A stretch of DNA of 64,000 bases. Source: Sphingomonas sp. LC-1 (GTDB lineage: Bacteria; Pseudomonadota; Alphaproteobacteria; Sphingomonadales; Sphingomonadaceae). The stretch covers positions 62,001 to 126,000 of the forward strand of contig NZ_JANZXB010000003.1 in assembly GCF_025371035.1 (NCBI RefSeq), given 5' to 3'. A model generated the notes under the pieces. It was not told the DNA's origin, ran no database searches, and worked only from the letters and a program-made list of their open reading frames with translations. The position numbers were made by a program, and so were the translations under genes. Of this stretch, positions 55,635 through 64,000 are shown piece after piece (the first letter of the stretch is position 1; each line of letters opens with the position of its first letter).

Positions 55635-57776
55635 ATGTCTATGCGTCTTTATGCCCTGCTGTGCTGTGTCGCGTCGTCCGCAATAGCCTTTCCGGCGCTG
55701 GCCCAGACGCGTGGCGTTCCCACGCCCGATACGGACCAGACCAAGGCGAGCGACGACGCCAGCGACATCGTAGTAACCGCCAAGCGGCTCGACACCGCGC
55801 GCGCGCATATCCAGCCGAGCCTGGGCGCGTCGAATTACGAGATCACCAGCGACACGATCAAGGCGCTGCCCGGCGGCGAGAACCAGCAGTTCAACCAGAT
55901 CCTGCTCCAGGCCCCCGGCGTCGTACAGGACGGGTTCGGCCAGTTCCACGTCCGCGACGACCATAACGGCCTGCAATATCGCATCAACGGCACCATCCTG
56001 CCCGAGGGGCTGGCGGTGTTCGGCCAGACCCTGTCGCCGCGCCTGGTCGACAAGGTCAACATCCTGACCGGCGCGTTGCCTGCGCAATATGGCCTGCGCA
56101 CCGCGGGCGTGATCGACATCACCACCAAGAGCGGGCTGTTCGACAATGGCGGCACCGCCTCCATTTATGGCGGCAGCCACAACACCATCCAGCCGAGCCT
56201 GACCTATGGCGGCTCCTCGGGCAGCACCAACTATTTCGTCTCGGGCGATTATCGGCATAGCGGGCTGGGCATCGAGAGCGTCGATGGCCGGTCCAACCCG
56301 GTCCATGACGATACCGATCAGTATCAGGGCTTTGCCTATGTCGATCATATCCTCGATGATCAGAACCGGGTGTCGTTCGTCGGCGGTTATTCCAATCAGT
56401 GGTTCCAGATTCCCAACCCTGTGGGCCAACAGCCGAGCGGGACGTGGACCGTGGGCGGGCAGAGCACTTTCCCCAGCGAAAAGCTGAACGAGACGCAGCT
56501 GGAGAAGACCGGTTTCGGCCAGGTCGCGTTCCTGCACGATGCCGAGCCCTTCACCGTGCAGGCGTCGCTGTTCGCGCGCTATTCCTCGCTCCGCTATCGA
56601 CCCGATATGCTCGGCGAGTTGCTCTATAATGGGCAGGCACAGCAGGCCTATAAGCAGGACTTCGCGATTGGCGGACAGGTCGATGCCGTCTATCATCTGG
56701 GCGATGCGCACACGCTGCGCGGCGGGTTGCTGGTGACGCGCGACCGTTCGACCAGCGATACGACGACCAACGTCTTTCCGGTCGATGCAGGCGGCAACCA
56801 GGCGGGCGAGCCCATCGCGATCGTCGACAATAGCGGCAAGACCGCGACCAGCTTCAGCGCCTATCTTCAGGACGAATGGAAGCTACTGCCCAAGCTGACC
56901 CTCAACTATGGCGGGCGCTACGACCTCTATAACGGCTATCGGCGCGAAGGGCAGTTGTCGCCGCGCGTCAATCTGGTGTGGCAGCCGGACGGGGTCTATA
57001 CGCTGCATGCGGGCTATTCGCGCTATTTCGTGCCGCCGCCCTTCGAACTGGTCGGCAATACCAGCATCGGTAAGTTCATCGGGACCAGCGCCTATCCGTC
57101 CGTCACGGCCAATGACGTGCCCTATGCCGAGCGGCAGGATTATTTCGACGCCGGGTTCCAGGCCCGGCTCAGCCGCTATTTCACCTATGGCATCGACGCC
57201 TATTACCGCATCTCGAGGAACCTGATCGACGAGGGGCAGTTCGGCGCGCCCATCATCCTGACCCCGTTCAACTATCGTCAAGGACGTATCGGCGGGATCG
57301 AGGCGAATATGAGCTATGCGCGCGGTGGCCTCCTCGCCTATGCCAATTTCGCGGCGGCCAAGGCCAAGGGGCGCAATATCGTCTCCAGCCAGTTCAGCTT
57401 CGGCCAGGACGATCTGGACTATATCGCGCGGCATTACATCTATCTGGATCACGACCAGACGTTCACCGGTTCGGCGGGTCTGTCCTATGCCTTTGGTCAG
57501 GGGACCAAGCTGGGCGGCAGCATGATCTATGGCTCGGGGCTGCGGCGGGACGACGACGTCCACTCCATCCCCAACGGGGCCAAGCTGTCACCCTATGCGC
57601 AGTTCAACCTGACCGCGAGCCAGCATCTTGCGGGGCCGAACATCGACATACGCTTCGATGTCATCAACCTGTTCGACCATGACTATGAAATCCGCGACGG
57701 AAGCGGCGTGGGCGTCGGCGCACCGCAATATGGTCCGCGTCGCGGCTTCTTCGTCGGCGTATCCAAGTCGTTCTGA
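55635..57776 (+). CDS. TonB-dependent receptor
   Basis: Outer-membrane receptor (713 aa). Signal peptide ends in PALAQTR; TonB-box-like DIVVTAKRLD; plug with GENQQFNQILLQAPGVVQDGFGQFHVRDDHNGLQYRINGTILPEG and a barrel ending GFFVGVSKSF. The plug lacks the usual GTLFGRN block and is closer to the CirA/BtuB-like organic or metal-complex class. ATG 55635 and ATG 55641 are both possible; neither has a strong ribosome-binding site. No substrate hint from the neighbours. Confidence 0.88.
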   Translation: MSMRLYALLCCVASSAIAFPALAQTRGVPTPDTDQTKASDDASDIVVTAKRLDTARAHIQPSLGASNYEITSDTIKALPGGENQQFNQILLQAPGVVQDGFGQFHVRDDHNGLQYRINGTILPEGLAVFGQTLSPRLVDKVNILTGALPAQYGLRTAGVIDITTKSGLFDNGGTASIYGGSHNTIQPSLTYGGSSGSTNYFVSGDYRHSGLGIESVDGRSNPVHDDTDQYQGFAYVDHILDDQNRVSFVGGYSNQWFQIPNPVGQQPSGTWTVGGQSTFPSEKLNETQLEKTGFGQVAFLHDAEPFTVQASLFARYSSLRYRPDMLGELLYNGQAQQAYKQDFAIGGQVDAVYHLGDAHTLRGGLLVTRDRSTSDTTTNVFPVDAGGNQAGEPIAIVDNSGKTATSFSAYLQDEWKLLPKLTLNYGGRYDLYNGYRREGQLSPRVNLVWQPDGVYTLHAGYSRYFVPPPFELVGNTSIGKFIGTSAYPSVTANDVPYAERQDYFDAGFQARLSRYFTYGIDAYYRISRNLIDEGQFGAPIILTPFNYRQGRIGGIEANMSYARGGLLAYANFAAAKAKGRNIVSSQFSFGQDDLDYIARHYIYLDHDQTFTGSAGLSYAFGQGTKLGGSMIYGSGLRRDDDVHSIPNGAKLSPYAQFNLTASQHLAGPNIDIRFDVINLFDHDYEIRDGSGVGVGAPQYGPRRGFFVGVSKSF

Positions 57777-57783
57777 TCGGGTC

Positions 57784-57855
57784 ATCCTCCTTCTCCTCCT
57801 TTCCGGGGGAGGAGGATGGCGAAACCCGTCACACCGTCCCCGGCCATTGCCGGGG
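57784..57855. repeat. Two hairpins downstream of the TBDR
   Basis: ATCCTCCTTC...GGAGGAGGAT (57784-57817) is a terminator-like stem just after the TBDR stop. CCCCGGC-CATT-GCCGGGG (57838-57855) is a perfect 7-base stem with the same core as 8227-8246. The gap to the ArsB-like gene (57777-58163) holds nothing else I can support. Confidence 0.55.
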
Positions 57856-58163
57856 TGGTGGGGTCGTCCTTCGCCACGGACCCTCGGGAGGGATAGGCAG
57901 AGTGTCTTACCCGATCCCGAACTTCTTCATCCGTTCCGGCATACTCGCGCGGCAGGGTGGCAGCGCCAGCATGACGTCTGGCTGAAATCGGTGAAATCCC
58001 GGGCCGGGTCCCGGCCGGATCGGATCGTTTGTTTCGCTATCGGGTTGGGAGCGCGGTCGTCGATGGGCGATGACGGGCGGCGGGCATTGCCACGGCTTCC
58101 GCCTCTCGCCTATCGCGCGCGATGTCGAAAGGGGCCAGCCCGGCCCGCAGGGGGATGAAGCCG

Positions 58164-59417
58164 ATGGTGACGCTGGCAACGGGCACGACCTGGGCGATTG
58201 CGGGACTGTCGACCGCGGGCGTGATCGCGCGGCCGATGCGCTGGCCCGAATGGATCTGGGCGGTGGCGGGGGCGGCGTTGCTGGTCCTGCTCGGCCTGAT
58301 GCCATGGGACGCGGCGGGGCAGGCGGTTGCCAAGGGGCTCGACGTCTATCTCTTCCTGATCGGCATGATGCTGCTCAGCGAGACCGCGCGCGAACATGGC
58401 GCGTTCGACTGGATCGCGGCGACGGCGGTCAACATGGCGGGGCGGTCACGGGCCAGGCTGTTCGCCTTGGTCTATGCGACCGGCGTCGTCGTCACGACCT
58501 TCATGTCCAACGACGCCACCGCCGTTGTCCTGACGCCCGCCGTCTTCGTCGCGGCGAAGAAGGCCAAGGCCGATCCGCTGCCCCTGCTGTTCGCCTGCGC
58601 GCTGATCGCCAATGCCGCCAGCTTCGTATTGCCCATCTCCAACCCCGCCAATCTTGTCCTCTATGGCGGGCACATGCCGCCGCTGGGGGCGTGGATGAAG
58701 GCCTTCGCGCTGCCGTCGATCGCGTCGATCGCGGTCACCTATGCGGTGCTGCGCTGGACGCAGCGTGCCCGGATCGCGGGGAATTGCGAGGCCGATGTGG
58801 TGCGCGACGCCCTGTCGACCGGGGGCAAGCTGGCGATGACGGGAATCGTGCTGACCGCGTTGCTGCTCCTGACCATGTCGGCGCTGGACGTGGAACTGGG
58901 CCTGCCCACCGCGCTGGCAGGGATTGCGACGGCTGTGATCGTCTCGCTGCTCGCGGGGCGATCGCCTGTGACGCTGGCCAAGTCGGTGTCCTGGGGCGTG
59001 CTGCCGCTGGTCGCCGGGTTGTTCATACTGGTCGAGGCGCTGGACCGGACGGGCGTGATCGCCTGGGTCGCGCGGGGGCTTCGCACCATGCTGACCGATC
59101 CGACGCGTGCGGCGGCGGTGTCGGGCACGATCCTCGCCTTTGTCAGCAATGCGATGAACAACCTGCCCGCAGGTCTGGTCGCCAGCAGCGCCATCGCGCA
59201 GGCGCAGCCGCCCCAGATCGTCACCGACGCGTTGCTGATCGGCGTGGACCTTGGCCCCAACCTGTCCGTCACGGGGTCGCTGGCGACGATATTGTGGCTT
59301 CAGGCGATCCGGCGCGAAGGAGAGGATGTGAGTTTCCTCGCCTTCCTCAAGGTTGGGGCGGTGGCGATGCCGTTGGCGCTGCTGGCGGCGTTGGGGATCC
59401 GGTTGGCGATCGGATAA
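58164..59417 (+). CDS. ArsB/NhaD (SLC13-like) membrane transporter
   Basis: A 417-residue polytopic transporter with about eleven helices. Two inverted hairpin-motif regions, MSNDATAVVLTPAVF and SNAMNNLPAGLV, and the ISNPANLVLYGG segment are typical of the ion-transporter superfamily that includes ArsB arsenite and NhaD sodium/proton carriers. It is not part of an ars operon (no arsC, arsR or arsH nearby), so arsenite efflux is uncertain. ATG 58164 is preferred because GGGGG lies about nine bases before it. Confidence 0.82.
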   Translation: MVTLATGTTWAIAGLSTAGVIARPMRWPEWIWAVAGAALLVLLGLMPWDAAGQAVAKGLDVYLFLIGMMLLSETAREHGAFDWIAATAVNMAGRSRARLFALVYATGVVVTTFMSNDATAVVLTPAVFVAAKKAKADPLPLLFACALIANAASFVLPISNPANLVLYGGHMPPLGAWMKAFALPSIASIAVTYAVLRWTQRARIAGNCEADVVRDALSTGGKLAMTGIVLTALLLLTMSALDVELGLPTALAGIATAVIVSLLAGRSPVTLAKSVSWGVLPLVAGLFILVEALDRTGVIAWVARGLRTMLTDPTRAAAVSGTILAFVSNAMNNLPAGLVASSAIAQAQPPQIVTDALLIGVDLGPNLSVTGSLATILWLQAIRREGEDVSFLAFLKVGAVAMPLALLAALGIRLAIG

Positions 59418-59455
59418 CACGCCCGTACCTCGCCCCATGGGAACGGAGGTTGGGC

Positions 59456-60679
59456 TTACAGCGCGTCCAGATCGATCGGCCCGTTCTTGTCCAGCCACTG
59501 CCCCGCAGGCGGCAACGGGTATTTCAACCCGGTGGCGCAATTGAACAGTACCACCCGCTCATCCTCATCGACCAGATTGTCGCGTACCGCCTGATGATAA
59601 GCGGCCAGCGTCGCGCCCCCCTCGGGACACAGCAGCAATCCGTCGCGCCGGGCGCAATCCTCCACCGCCTTCAGGATCGCCGGGTCGCCGACCGCCAGCG
59701 CGGTCCCGCCCGACTCGCGCACCGCCCGCAGGATCAGGAAGTCGCCCACCGCCTTGGGCACGCGGATGCCCGCCGCCACGGTCGCGGCATCCTCCCAGCG
59801 CTCGGCATGCTCCTCGCCCGCTTCATAGGCGCGGACGATAGGCGCACAGCCGCTCGCCTGCACCGCATACATGCGCGGGCGTTTCGAGCCGATCCAGCCC
59901 AGCCGCTCCATCTCGTCGAACGCCTTCCACATGCCGATCAGGCCGGTGCCGCCGCCGGTGGGGTAGAAGATCGCATCGGGCAATTCCCAGCCCATCTGCG
60001 CGGCCAGTTCCAGGCCCATCGTCTTCTTGCCCTCGATCCGATAGGGCTCTTTCAGCGTCGAGAAGTCGAACCAGCGCCCCTCGGCCGCGCCGCGCCCGAC
60101 GATCGCGCCGCATTCGTCGATCTGGCCATTGACCCGCCACACGCGGGCGCCCTGCGCGGCGATTTCGCGGACATTCACCTCGGGCGTTTCCTCGGGACAG
60201 AGGATGACGGTCTCGATTCCGCACCGCACGGCATAGGCGGCCAGCGCCGCGCCCGCATTGCCGTTGGTCGGCATGGCGATCCGGGTCACGCCCAGTTCGC
60301 GCGCCATCGCCACCGCCATGACCAGTCCGCGCGCCTTGAACGATCCGGTCGGCAGCCGCCCCTCATCCTTGACCAGCACCGATGCGCCGCCCGAACGGGG
60401 GATGGGGACCAACGGCGTCTCGATCTCGCCCAGCGACACGATGCTTTCGGTTCGCCGCACGGGGAGCAGTTCGCGCCACCGCCACAAATCGGTCTGACGC
60501 GCGGCGATCGCGTCGCGGGAGACGGCCCGGCCCAGCGCCTCCAGATCGTACCGTACCAGCAGCGGTCGTCCCGCACGCGACAGGCCGTGAAGCCGGTCCG
60601 CCTCATAGCGTTCGCCGGTCAGCGAGCATTCCAGATGGGTGACGAAGGTCGGGCGGTCTTCGATAAGGTTGCGATTCAT
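59456..60679 (-). CDS. thrC: Threonine synthase (PLP-dependent)
   Basis: A 407-residue PLP enzyme that converts O-phosphohomoserine to threonine. The PLP lysine is K115 in GSFKARG, and the phosphate-binding glycine-rich segment is FYPTGGGTGLIG. The N-terminal zinc-finger-like THLECSLTGERY and the length fit the archaeal/plant-type threonine synthases. Other fold-type II enzymes (for example threonine dehydratase) are less likely because of the N-terminal extension. It is convergent with the ArsB-like gene. Confidence 0.85.
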   Translation of the reverse strand: MNRNLIEDRPTFVTHLECSLTGERYEADRLHGLSRAGRPLLVRYDLEALGRAVSRDAIAARQTDLWRWRELLPVRRTESIVSLGEIETPLVPIPRSGGASVLVKDEGRLPTGSFKARGLVMAVAMARELGVTRIAMPTNGNAGAALAAYAVRCGIETVILCPEETPEVNVREIAAQGARVWRVNGQIDECGAIVGRGAAEGRWFDFSTLKEPYRIEGKKTMGLELAAQMGWELPDAIFYPTGGGTGLIGMWKAFDEMERLGWIGSKRPRMYAVQASGCAPIVRAYEAGEEHAERWEDAATVAAGIRVPKAVGDFLILRAVRESGGTALAVGDPAILKAVEDCARRDGLLLCPEGGATLAAYHQAVRDNLVDEDERVVLFNCATGLKYPLPPAGQWLDKNGPIDLDAL

Positions 60680-60738
60680 GGGGCCAGCCTATCGGCCGCG
60701 ATCGCCGGACGCCATAACCTTGCGATCGCGGCCGAAAA

Positions 60739-61518
60739 TCAACCGGGCGCCGCCGCCGACCCGGCCAGCAGGCCGCCATCGATGTTGAACTCCGCACCGG
60801 TCACATAGGTCGCTTCGTCCGAGGCAAGCATGACCGCGATCGCCGCGACCTCATCCGCGTCGCCGAAGCGCTTGAGCGGGGTGTCGGCGACCAGGGTCGC
60901 CATCCGCGCATCGCGTTCCGCGCCTTCACCCAGCATCGGCTCCCAGATCGGCGTCAATATGGCGGCCGGGTGAATCGAGTTGCAGCGAATCGTCCATCCC
61001 TGTTGCGCACAGTAAAGCGCGACCGTCTTGCTATGGTTGCGGATCGCCGCCTTGGACGAGGCATAGGCCGCTGCCCCCGGAATACCGACCAGGCCCGAGC
61101 GCGACGAGATATTGATGATCGCGCCCGTTCCCTTCGCCTTCATCGCGCCGATCGCATAGCGGCATCCCAGAAAGGTGCCGTCCAGATTGACCCGGTGCAC
61201 CGCGCGCCAATCCTCCAGGCTCGCATGTTCCGGGTCGTGGGCGACGGGGCCATGCTCGAACCCGGTGATCCCGGCATTGTTCACGACGACATCGGCGACG
61301 GGTATGAACCTGGCCAGCCGGGTCCAGTCCGCTTCCTCGGCGACGTCGAGCGGTTCGAACCGGCATCCCATCGCCGCTGCGGCGTGCGATCCCGTTTCGC
61401 TGTCGCGGTCGGTCAAAATGACGGTCGCGCCCTCCTCGTGAAAGCGGCGGGCGATGGCATGGCCGATCCCGCGGCCTGCGCCGGTGACGACGCAAGTCTT
61501 GTTCTGCAAACGTGGCAT
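60739..61518 (-). CDS. Short-chain dehydrogenase/reductase
   Basis: A 259-residue classical SDR. Cofactor motif TGAGRGIG (residues 12-19), NNAG near 80, catalytic serine in NISSRSG and the tyrosine-lysine pair in YASSK, and a C-terminal [13 protein letters not shown] preference is suggested by the aspartate after strand 2 (TDRD). It acts on an alcohol or ketone that cannot be named from sequence. It lies 59 bases downstream (in its own direction: upstream) of the thrC start, same strand. Confidence 0.88.
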   Translation of the reverse strand: MPRLQNKTCVVTGAGRGIGHAIARRFHEEGATVILTDRDSETGSHAAAAMGCRFEPLDVAEEADWTRLARFIPVADVVVNNAGITGFEHGPVAHDPEHASLEDWRAVHRVNLDGTFLGCRYAIGAMKAKGTGAIINISSRSGLVGIPGAAAYASSKAAIRNHSKTVALYCAQQGWTIRCNSIHPAAILTPIWEPMLGEGAERDARMATLVADTPLKRFGDADEVAAIAVMLASDEATYVTGAEFNIDGGLLAGSAAAPG

Positions 61519-61657
61519 AAGTTTCTCGAAAACATTGGGGGCAGGGAAGGCGGTTCGTACCGCCGTGATGACCTGTGCCGCGTCAGCGGTGCCGCTGGAC
61601 CATGTCGAGAACTCCGGGTTTCGGGTACGGTGCTTCTACCACCGATGGGGCATGGAA

Positions 61658-62290
61658 TCATCCCCCCCGTGCCTGTCCCCTCACCATGCCCGCCATCTGC
61701 CGATCATGGACGCGTGACAGCGTCACCACCGCCGTTACCGCGCCGATAAGGCACATCAGCATATCCCATTGCGTATCCCAGGGATCACCCTGCGTCCCCA
61801 GAAACTCATCCGCTCCCTGACCCAGTGCCATGGCCGCCCCGAACTCGATCAATTCATAGGTCGCGCTAACCGCCAGGCAGCAGGCGAGGACCAAGAGGGT
61901 CAGCATCCCGCCCTTCGTCAAGCCGCCGCGCCGGACCAGCCATTCGCGAAACACGATCGCGGGTACGAAGCCCTGCGCGAAATGGCCGAGCCGATCATAG
62001 GGATTGCGCGCCAGATGCAGCCAGTCCTGCACCCAGCCTCCGGCGGGAACCCGCGCATAGCTGTACGCGCCGCCGAGCATCAGGATCAGCCCATGCACCC
62101 CGATCAGCAGCATTGCCAGCTCGGTCAGCGGAAAGTGCCGCCGCCATGCCCAGAGCAGAGGCAGTGCGATCAGCACGGGCGCGATCTCCATCCACCATGT
62201 CGCCCGGTCGAAGGGGTGCCATCCCGATGCGATCAGCCCGATCGCCCAGGCCGCGCTCAACAACGCCAGTCGTCTCGTTCGCCGCTCCAT
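61658..62290 (-). CDS. DUF2238 (YjdF-like) inner-membrane protein
   Basis: A 210-residue membrane protein with five to six helices. The segment NPYDRLGHFAQGFVPAIVFREWL and the later ATYELIEFGAA...GTQGDPWDTQWDMLMCLIGAV are hallmarks of the DUF2238/YjdF family. The function is unknown. ATG 62290 gives the family N-terminus; the longer open frame to 63694 covers other genes on the opposite strand. It is divergent from the dienelactone hydrolase gene. Confidence 0.82.
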   Translation of the reverse strand: MERRTRRLALLSAAWAIGLIASGWHPFDRATWWMEIAPVLIALPLLWAWRRHFPLTELAMLLIGVHGLILMLGGAYSYARVPAGGWVQDWLHLARNPYDRLGHFAQGFVPAIVFREWLVRRGGLTKGGMLTLLVLACCLAVSATYELIEFGAAMALGQGADEFLGTQGDPWDTQWDMLMCLIGAVTAVVTLSRVHDRQMAGMVRGQARGG

Positions 62291-62395
62291 CACCGGCACG
62301 ATAATGGCGTGACGTCGCCCCGCAAGCGCAACTAGGCCGATTGCCGCCGCCGCGCCAGGATGCGAAGGACGACGCCCAGCAAAGGAAGGCCCGCC

Positions 62396-63139
62396 ATGAT
62401 CATACGCAGCGACGAGTTCCAGGATGTCGAGGTGCCCGGATCGGGCCCGATGCGGATGCATATCTTCCGCCCCGCGATCGAGGGGCGCTTTCCCGGCGTC
62501 ATGCTGTTTTCCGAAATCTATCAGGTGACCGCGCCGATCCGGCGGCTGGCGGCGATGCTGGCGGGACAGGGCTATGTCGTGGCGGTGCCCGAGGTCTATC
62601 ATGAATATGAACCGGCGGGCACGGTGCTGGCCTATGACAAGCCGGGCACGGATCGCGGCAACGACCTGAAATTTACCAAGCCGGTTGCGGCCTATGACGC
62701 GGATGCGGCGGCGGGGCTGGGTGCGCTGGCGGCGCATCCGGCCTGCAATGGGCGGCTCGGGACGTTCGGCGTGTGCCTGGGCGGGCATCTGGCCTATCGC
62801 GCTGCGCTCGACCCGCGCGTGTCGGCAGCGGCCTGTTTCTATGCGACCGACATCCATTCGGGCACGCTGGGCGAAGGGCGTTCGGACGACAGCCTGGCGC
62901 GGATGGCCGAATTGAAGGCGGAGACGATGTTCGTCTGGGGGCGGCAGGATCCGCACGTCCCCTATGCCGGGCGTGAGACGATCCGTGCGCGGCTGGAAGA
63001 GGTCGGCGCTTCGTACGAATGGCATGAGGTGGCGGGGCAGCACGCCTTCCTGCGCGACGAGGGGCCGCGTTACGATCCGGCCCTGTTTCTCCAGGCCATG
63101 GGCTGGACGCTGGCGCTCTATGCCCGTGCGCTTCGATAG
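62396..63139 (+). CDS. Dienelactone hydrolase family protein
   Basis: A 247-residue alpha/beta hydrolase with the cysteine nucleophile C127 in GVCLGGH, aspartate in WGRQDPHVP and histidine in GQHAF, the Cys-Asp-His triad of dienelactone hydrolases. Such enzymes open dienelactones in chlorocatechol pathways, but many act on other lactones. No chlorocatechol genes are near. ATG 62396 follows AAAGGAAGG. Confidence 0.87.
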   Translation: MIIRSDEFQDVEVPGSGPMRMHIFRPAIEGRFPGVMLFSEIYQVTAPIRRLAAMLAGQGYVVAVPEVYHEYEPAGTVLAYDKPGTDRGNDLKFTKPVAAYDADAAAGLGALAAHPACNGRLGTFGVCLGGHLAYRAALDPRVSAAACFYATDIHSGTLGEGRSDDSLARMAELKAETMFVWGRQDPHVPYAGRETIRARLEEVGASYEWHEVAGQHAFLRDEGPRYDPALFLQAMGWTLALYARALR

Positions 63140-63149
63140 GGCGGAAATA

Positions 63150-63183
63150 TCGGGTCCGTAACGAAAAAATCGTTTCGGGTCCG
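63150..63183. repeat. Direct repeats around an inverted repeat upstream of tadE-like gene
   Basis: TCGGGTCCG occurs at 63150-63158 and 63175-63183. Between them is AACGA-AAAAA-TCGTT (63160-63174), a perfect inverted repeat. The arrangement in a 100-base leader looks regulatory or like the edge of a small repeat element. An AT-rich TTTTAAC patch follows. Confidence 0.4.
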
Positions 63184-63222
63184 CGATCGCTTGCGGAAGT
63201 TTTAACGAGTTGTGACCGATAT

Positions 63223-63243
63223 GGGCAGGCAAGAGACCTGCCC
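63223..63243 (+). promoter_or_regulatory. Hairpin just before the tadE-like start codon
   Basis: GGGCAGG-CAAGAGA-CCTGCCC, a perfect 7-base stem that ends four bases before ATG 63248. If translation starts there, the hairpin would cover the ribosome-binding region and could restrain translation. Starts at GTG 63212 or ATG 63221 would place it inside the coding region. Confidence 0.45.
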
Positions 63244-63247
63244 AGAC

Positions 63248-63829
63248 ATGCCATTCCCCTCCCTCCCGCGCCGTCGCTCCGGCCCTTCGCGTTCGATCCT
63301 TTTCGATGCGCGTGGGGCGACGATCGTCGAGTTCGCGCTTGTCGCGACGCCGTTCATCGCGCTGCTGCTCGCGATCATGCAGGCCAGCCTGGCCTATCTG
63401 GCGCAGGAGGCGCTGGAGAGCGCGGTCGAGGTCGCGGCGCGCAGCGTCATCACCGGCCAGGCCCAGGCCGGCGACATACAGGGCAGCGGCACCGGCATGA
63501 CCCAGGCCCAACTCGCCGAGCGCTTCCGTCGGAACGGCTGCGCCGCGCTGCCCTCGTTCATGTCCTGCGCGCGGCTTTACGTCGATGTGAAGAGTGCTGC
63601 GACCGGTACCGCGCTGGGCAGCAATGCCATGTCGCTGACCTTCGATGCGAATGGAAAGCCGACCAACAGCTTTTCCTATGATCTGGGCGAGCAAGGGGCG
63701 CTGGTCATGGTCCGCTTCATCTATCTCTGGCCGATGCGGGTCGCGCCGAACGCCGACCTGACCGGCAAGGGCAGTGGGCAGACCGTCCTGATGGCGACCT
63801 CGGTCTCCAAGTCCGAGGCCTATACGTGA
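63248..63829 (+). CDS. TadE-like pseudopilin protein
   Basis: A 193-residue protein with the TadE-like N-terminus: a basic stretch, then GATIVEFALVATPFIALLLAIMQASLAYLAQEALESAVEVAARSV, i.e. a hydrophobic helix with the glutamate at position +5 of type-IV-pilin-like proteins. TadE and TadF are minor pseudopilins for the Flp/Tad adhesive pilus. Starts at 63212, 63221 and 63248 are open; 63248 gives the most compact N-terminus. Its stop overlaps the start of the next gene (GTGA). Confidence 0.8.
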   Translation: MPFPSLPRRRSGPSRSILFDARGATIVEFALVATPFIALLLAIMQASLAYLAQEALESAVEVAARSVITGQAQAGDIQGSGTGMTQAQLAERFRRNGCAALPSFMSCARLYVDVKSAATGTALGSNAMSLTFDANGKPTNSFSYDLGEQGALVMVRFIYLWPMRVAPNADLTGKGSGQTVLMATSVSKSEAYT

Positions 63830-64000
63830 TCCGGGGCCTGTCGCGCCGCGTCGCGGCCATGCGCGACCGGCGCGGGGTCGCGATGGTCGAGTTCGCGCTG
63901 ACCCTGCCGGTGATGCTGGTTCTGTATCTGGGCGGAGTTCAGCTTCAGGACGGGATCGCCTGCAACCGCAAGGTGACGATCGCCACCCGTGCGGCCAGCG
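63826..64000 (+). CDS. Second TadE/TadG-like protein (cut by window end)
   Basis: Starts at GTG 63826, which overlaps the previous stop. The 58 visible codons give RRGVAMVEFALTLPVMLVLYLGGVQLQDGIACNRKVTIATRAAS, again a basic segment followed by the E-containing pilin-like helix. Two tandem TadE-like genes suggest the edge of a Tad pilus locus that continues to the right. Confidence 0.8.
   Translation, partial: MIRGLSRRVAAMRDRRGVAMVEFALTLPVMLVLYLGGVQLQDGIACNRKVTIATRAAS

Noticed and set aside
58164-59417. Arsenic-resistance operon
   Set aside because: The transporter resembles ArsB/NhaD, but no arsR, arsC, arsH or acr3 is nearby, so an ars operon is not supported.
58070-60808. Long open frames opposite or beside real genes (912 codons here; also 30835-33813 minus, 17795-20017 minus, 61658-63694 minus)
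   Set aside because: They run antisense or out of phase to well-supported genes, are arginine/histidine-rich, and arise from GC-rich codon bias.

Overview
The window is high-GC alphaproteobacterial DNA and looks like chromosome of a sphingomonad (Sphingomonas or a close relative). The signs are many TonB-dependent receptors (TBDRs), an ADP-forming feruloyl-CoA synthetase of the type known from Sphingobium SYK-6, a UbiB/ABC1 kinase, S8 autotransporter genes and many short GC-rich intergenic hairpins. I see no tRNA, rRNA or CRISPR array. All names come from reading the translations; no database search was possible.

Region 1 (1-8203): an AraC-type regulator, cut by the window edge, is divergent from a tight operon pobA-pcaI-pcaJ-pcaH-pcaG-pcaB-pcaL-pcaF. 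Most genes overlap by 1-4 bases. Together they encode 4-hydroxybenzoate hydroxylation, protocatechuate 3,4-cleavage and the whole beta-ketoadipate pathway to succinyl-CoA and acetyl-CoA.

Region 2 (8307-23503): a ferulate/phenolic-ester module. The leftward genes encode an HSL-type hydrolase, a second esterase, a Tat-type DUF3237 protein and a tannase/feruloyl esterase. The rightward genes encode a TBDR, a Rieske oxygenase (VanA-like), an aromatic-acid MFS transporter, vanillin dehydrogenase, a second DUF3237 protein, feruloyl-CoA hydratase/lyase (ferB) and feruloyl-CoA synthetase (ferA). A convergent MarR repressor closes the block. Four promoters or leaders here share the motif GCTATG-N3-CATAGC, a candidate operator for the MarR protein. 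The inferred flow is: ester uptake, ester hydrolysis, ferulate, feruloyl-CoA, vanillin, vanillate, protocatechuate, then region 1.

Region 3 (about 23570-25390): a low-GC islet with a diguanylate cyclase, between an IS5-type transposase remnant and a possible IS3-type remnant. Next are a UbiB/ABC1 kinase and an orphan autotransporter-barrel fragment fused to its 3' end.

Region 4 (27519-37366): an outer-membrane and organophosphate block: TBDR plus secreted tyrosine-type phosphatase, a TBDR plus beta-propeller phytase lipoprotein behind a PhoB-like direct repeat, and a TBDR broken by one in-frame amber codon.

Region 5 (37583-49804): a GT4 glycosyltransferase, a polytopic GT-like membrane protein, a GH43-like exported protein, an S8 autotransporter protease, a small exported protein, a methyltransferase, nicotinate phosphoribosyltransferase and a Tat-exported Gfo/Idh/MocA oxidoreductase.

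Region 6 (49827-64000): an MFS carrier, a hybrid histidine kinase, a 40-residue membrane peptide, an MBL-fold hydrolase, a VOC protein, a small DNA-binding-like protein, a TBDR, an ArsB/NhaD transporter, a threonine synthase, an SDR, a DUF2238 membrane protein, a dienelactone hydrolase, and two TadE-like pilus genes, the second cut by the window end.
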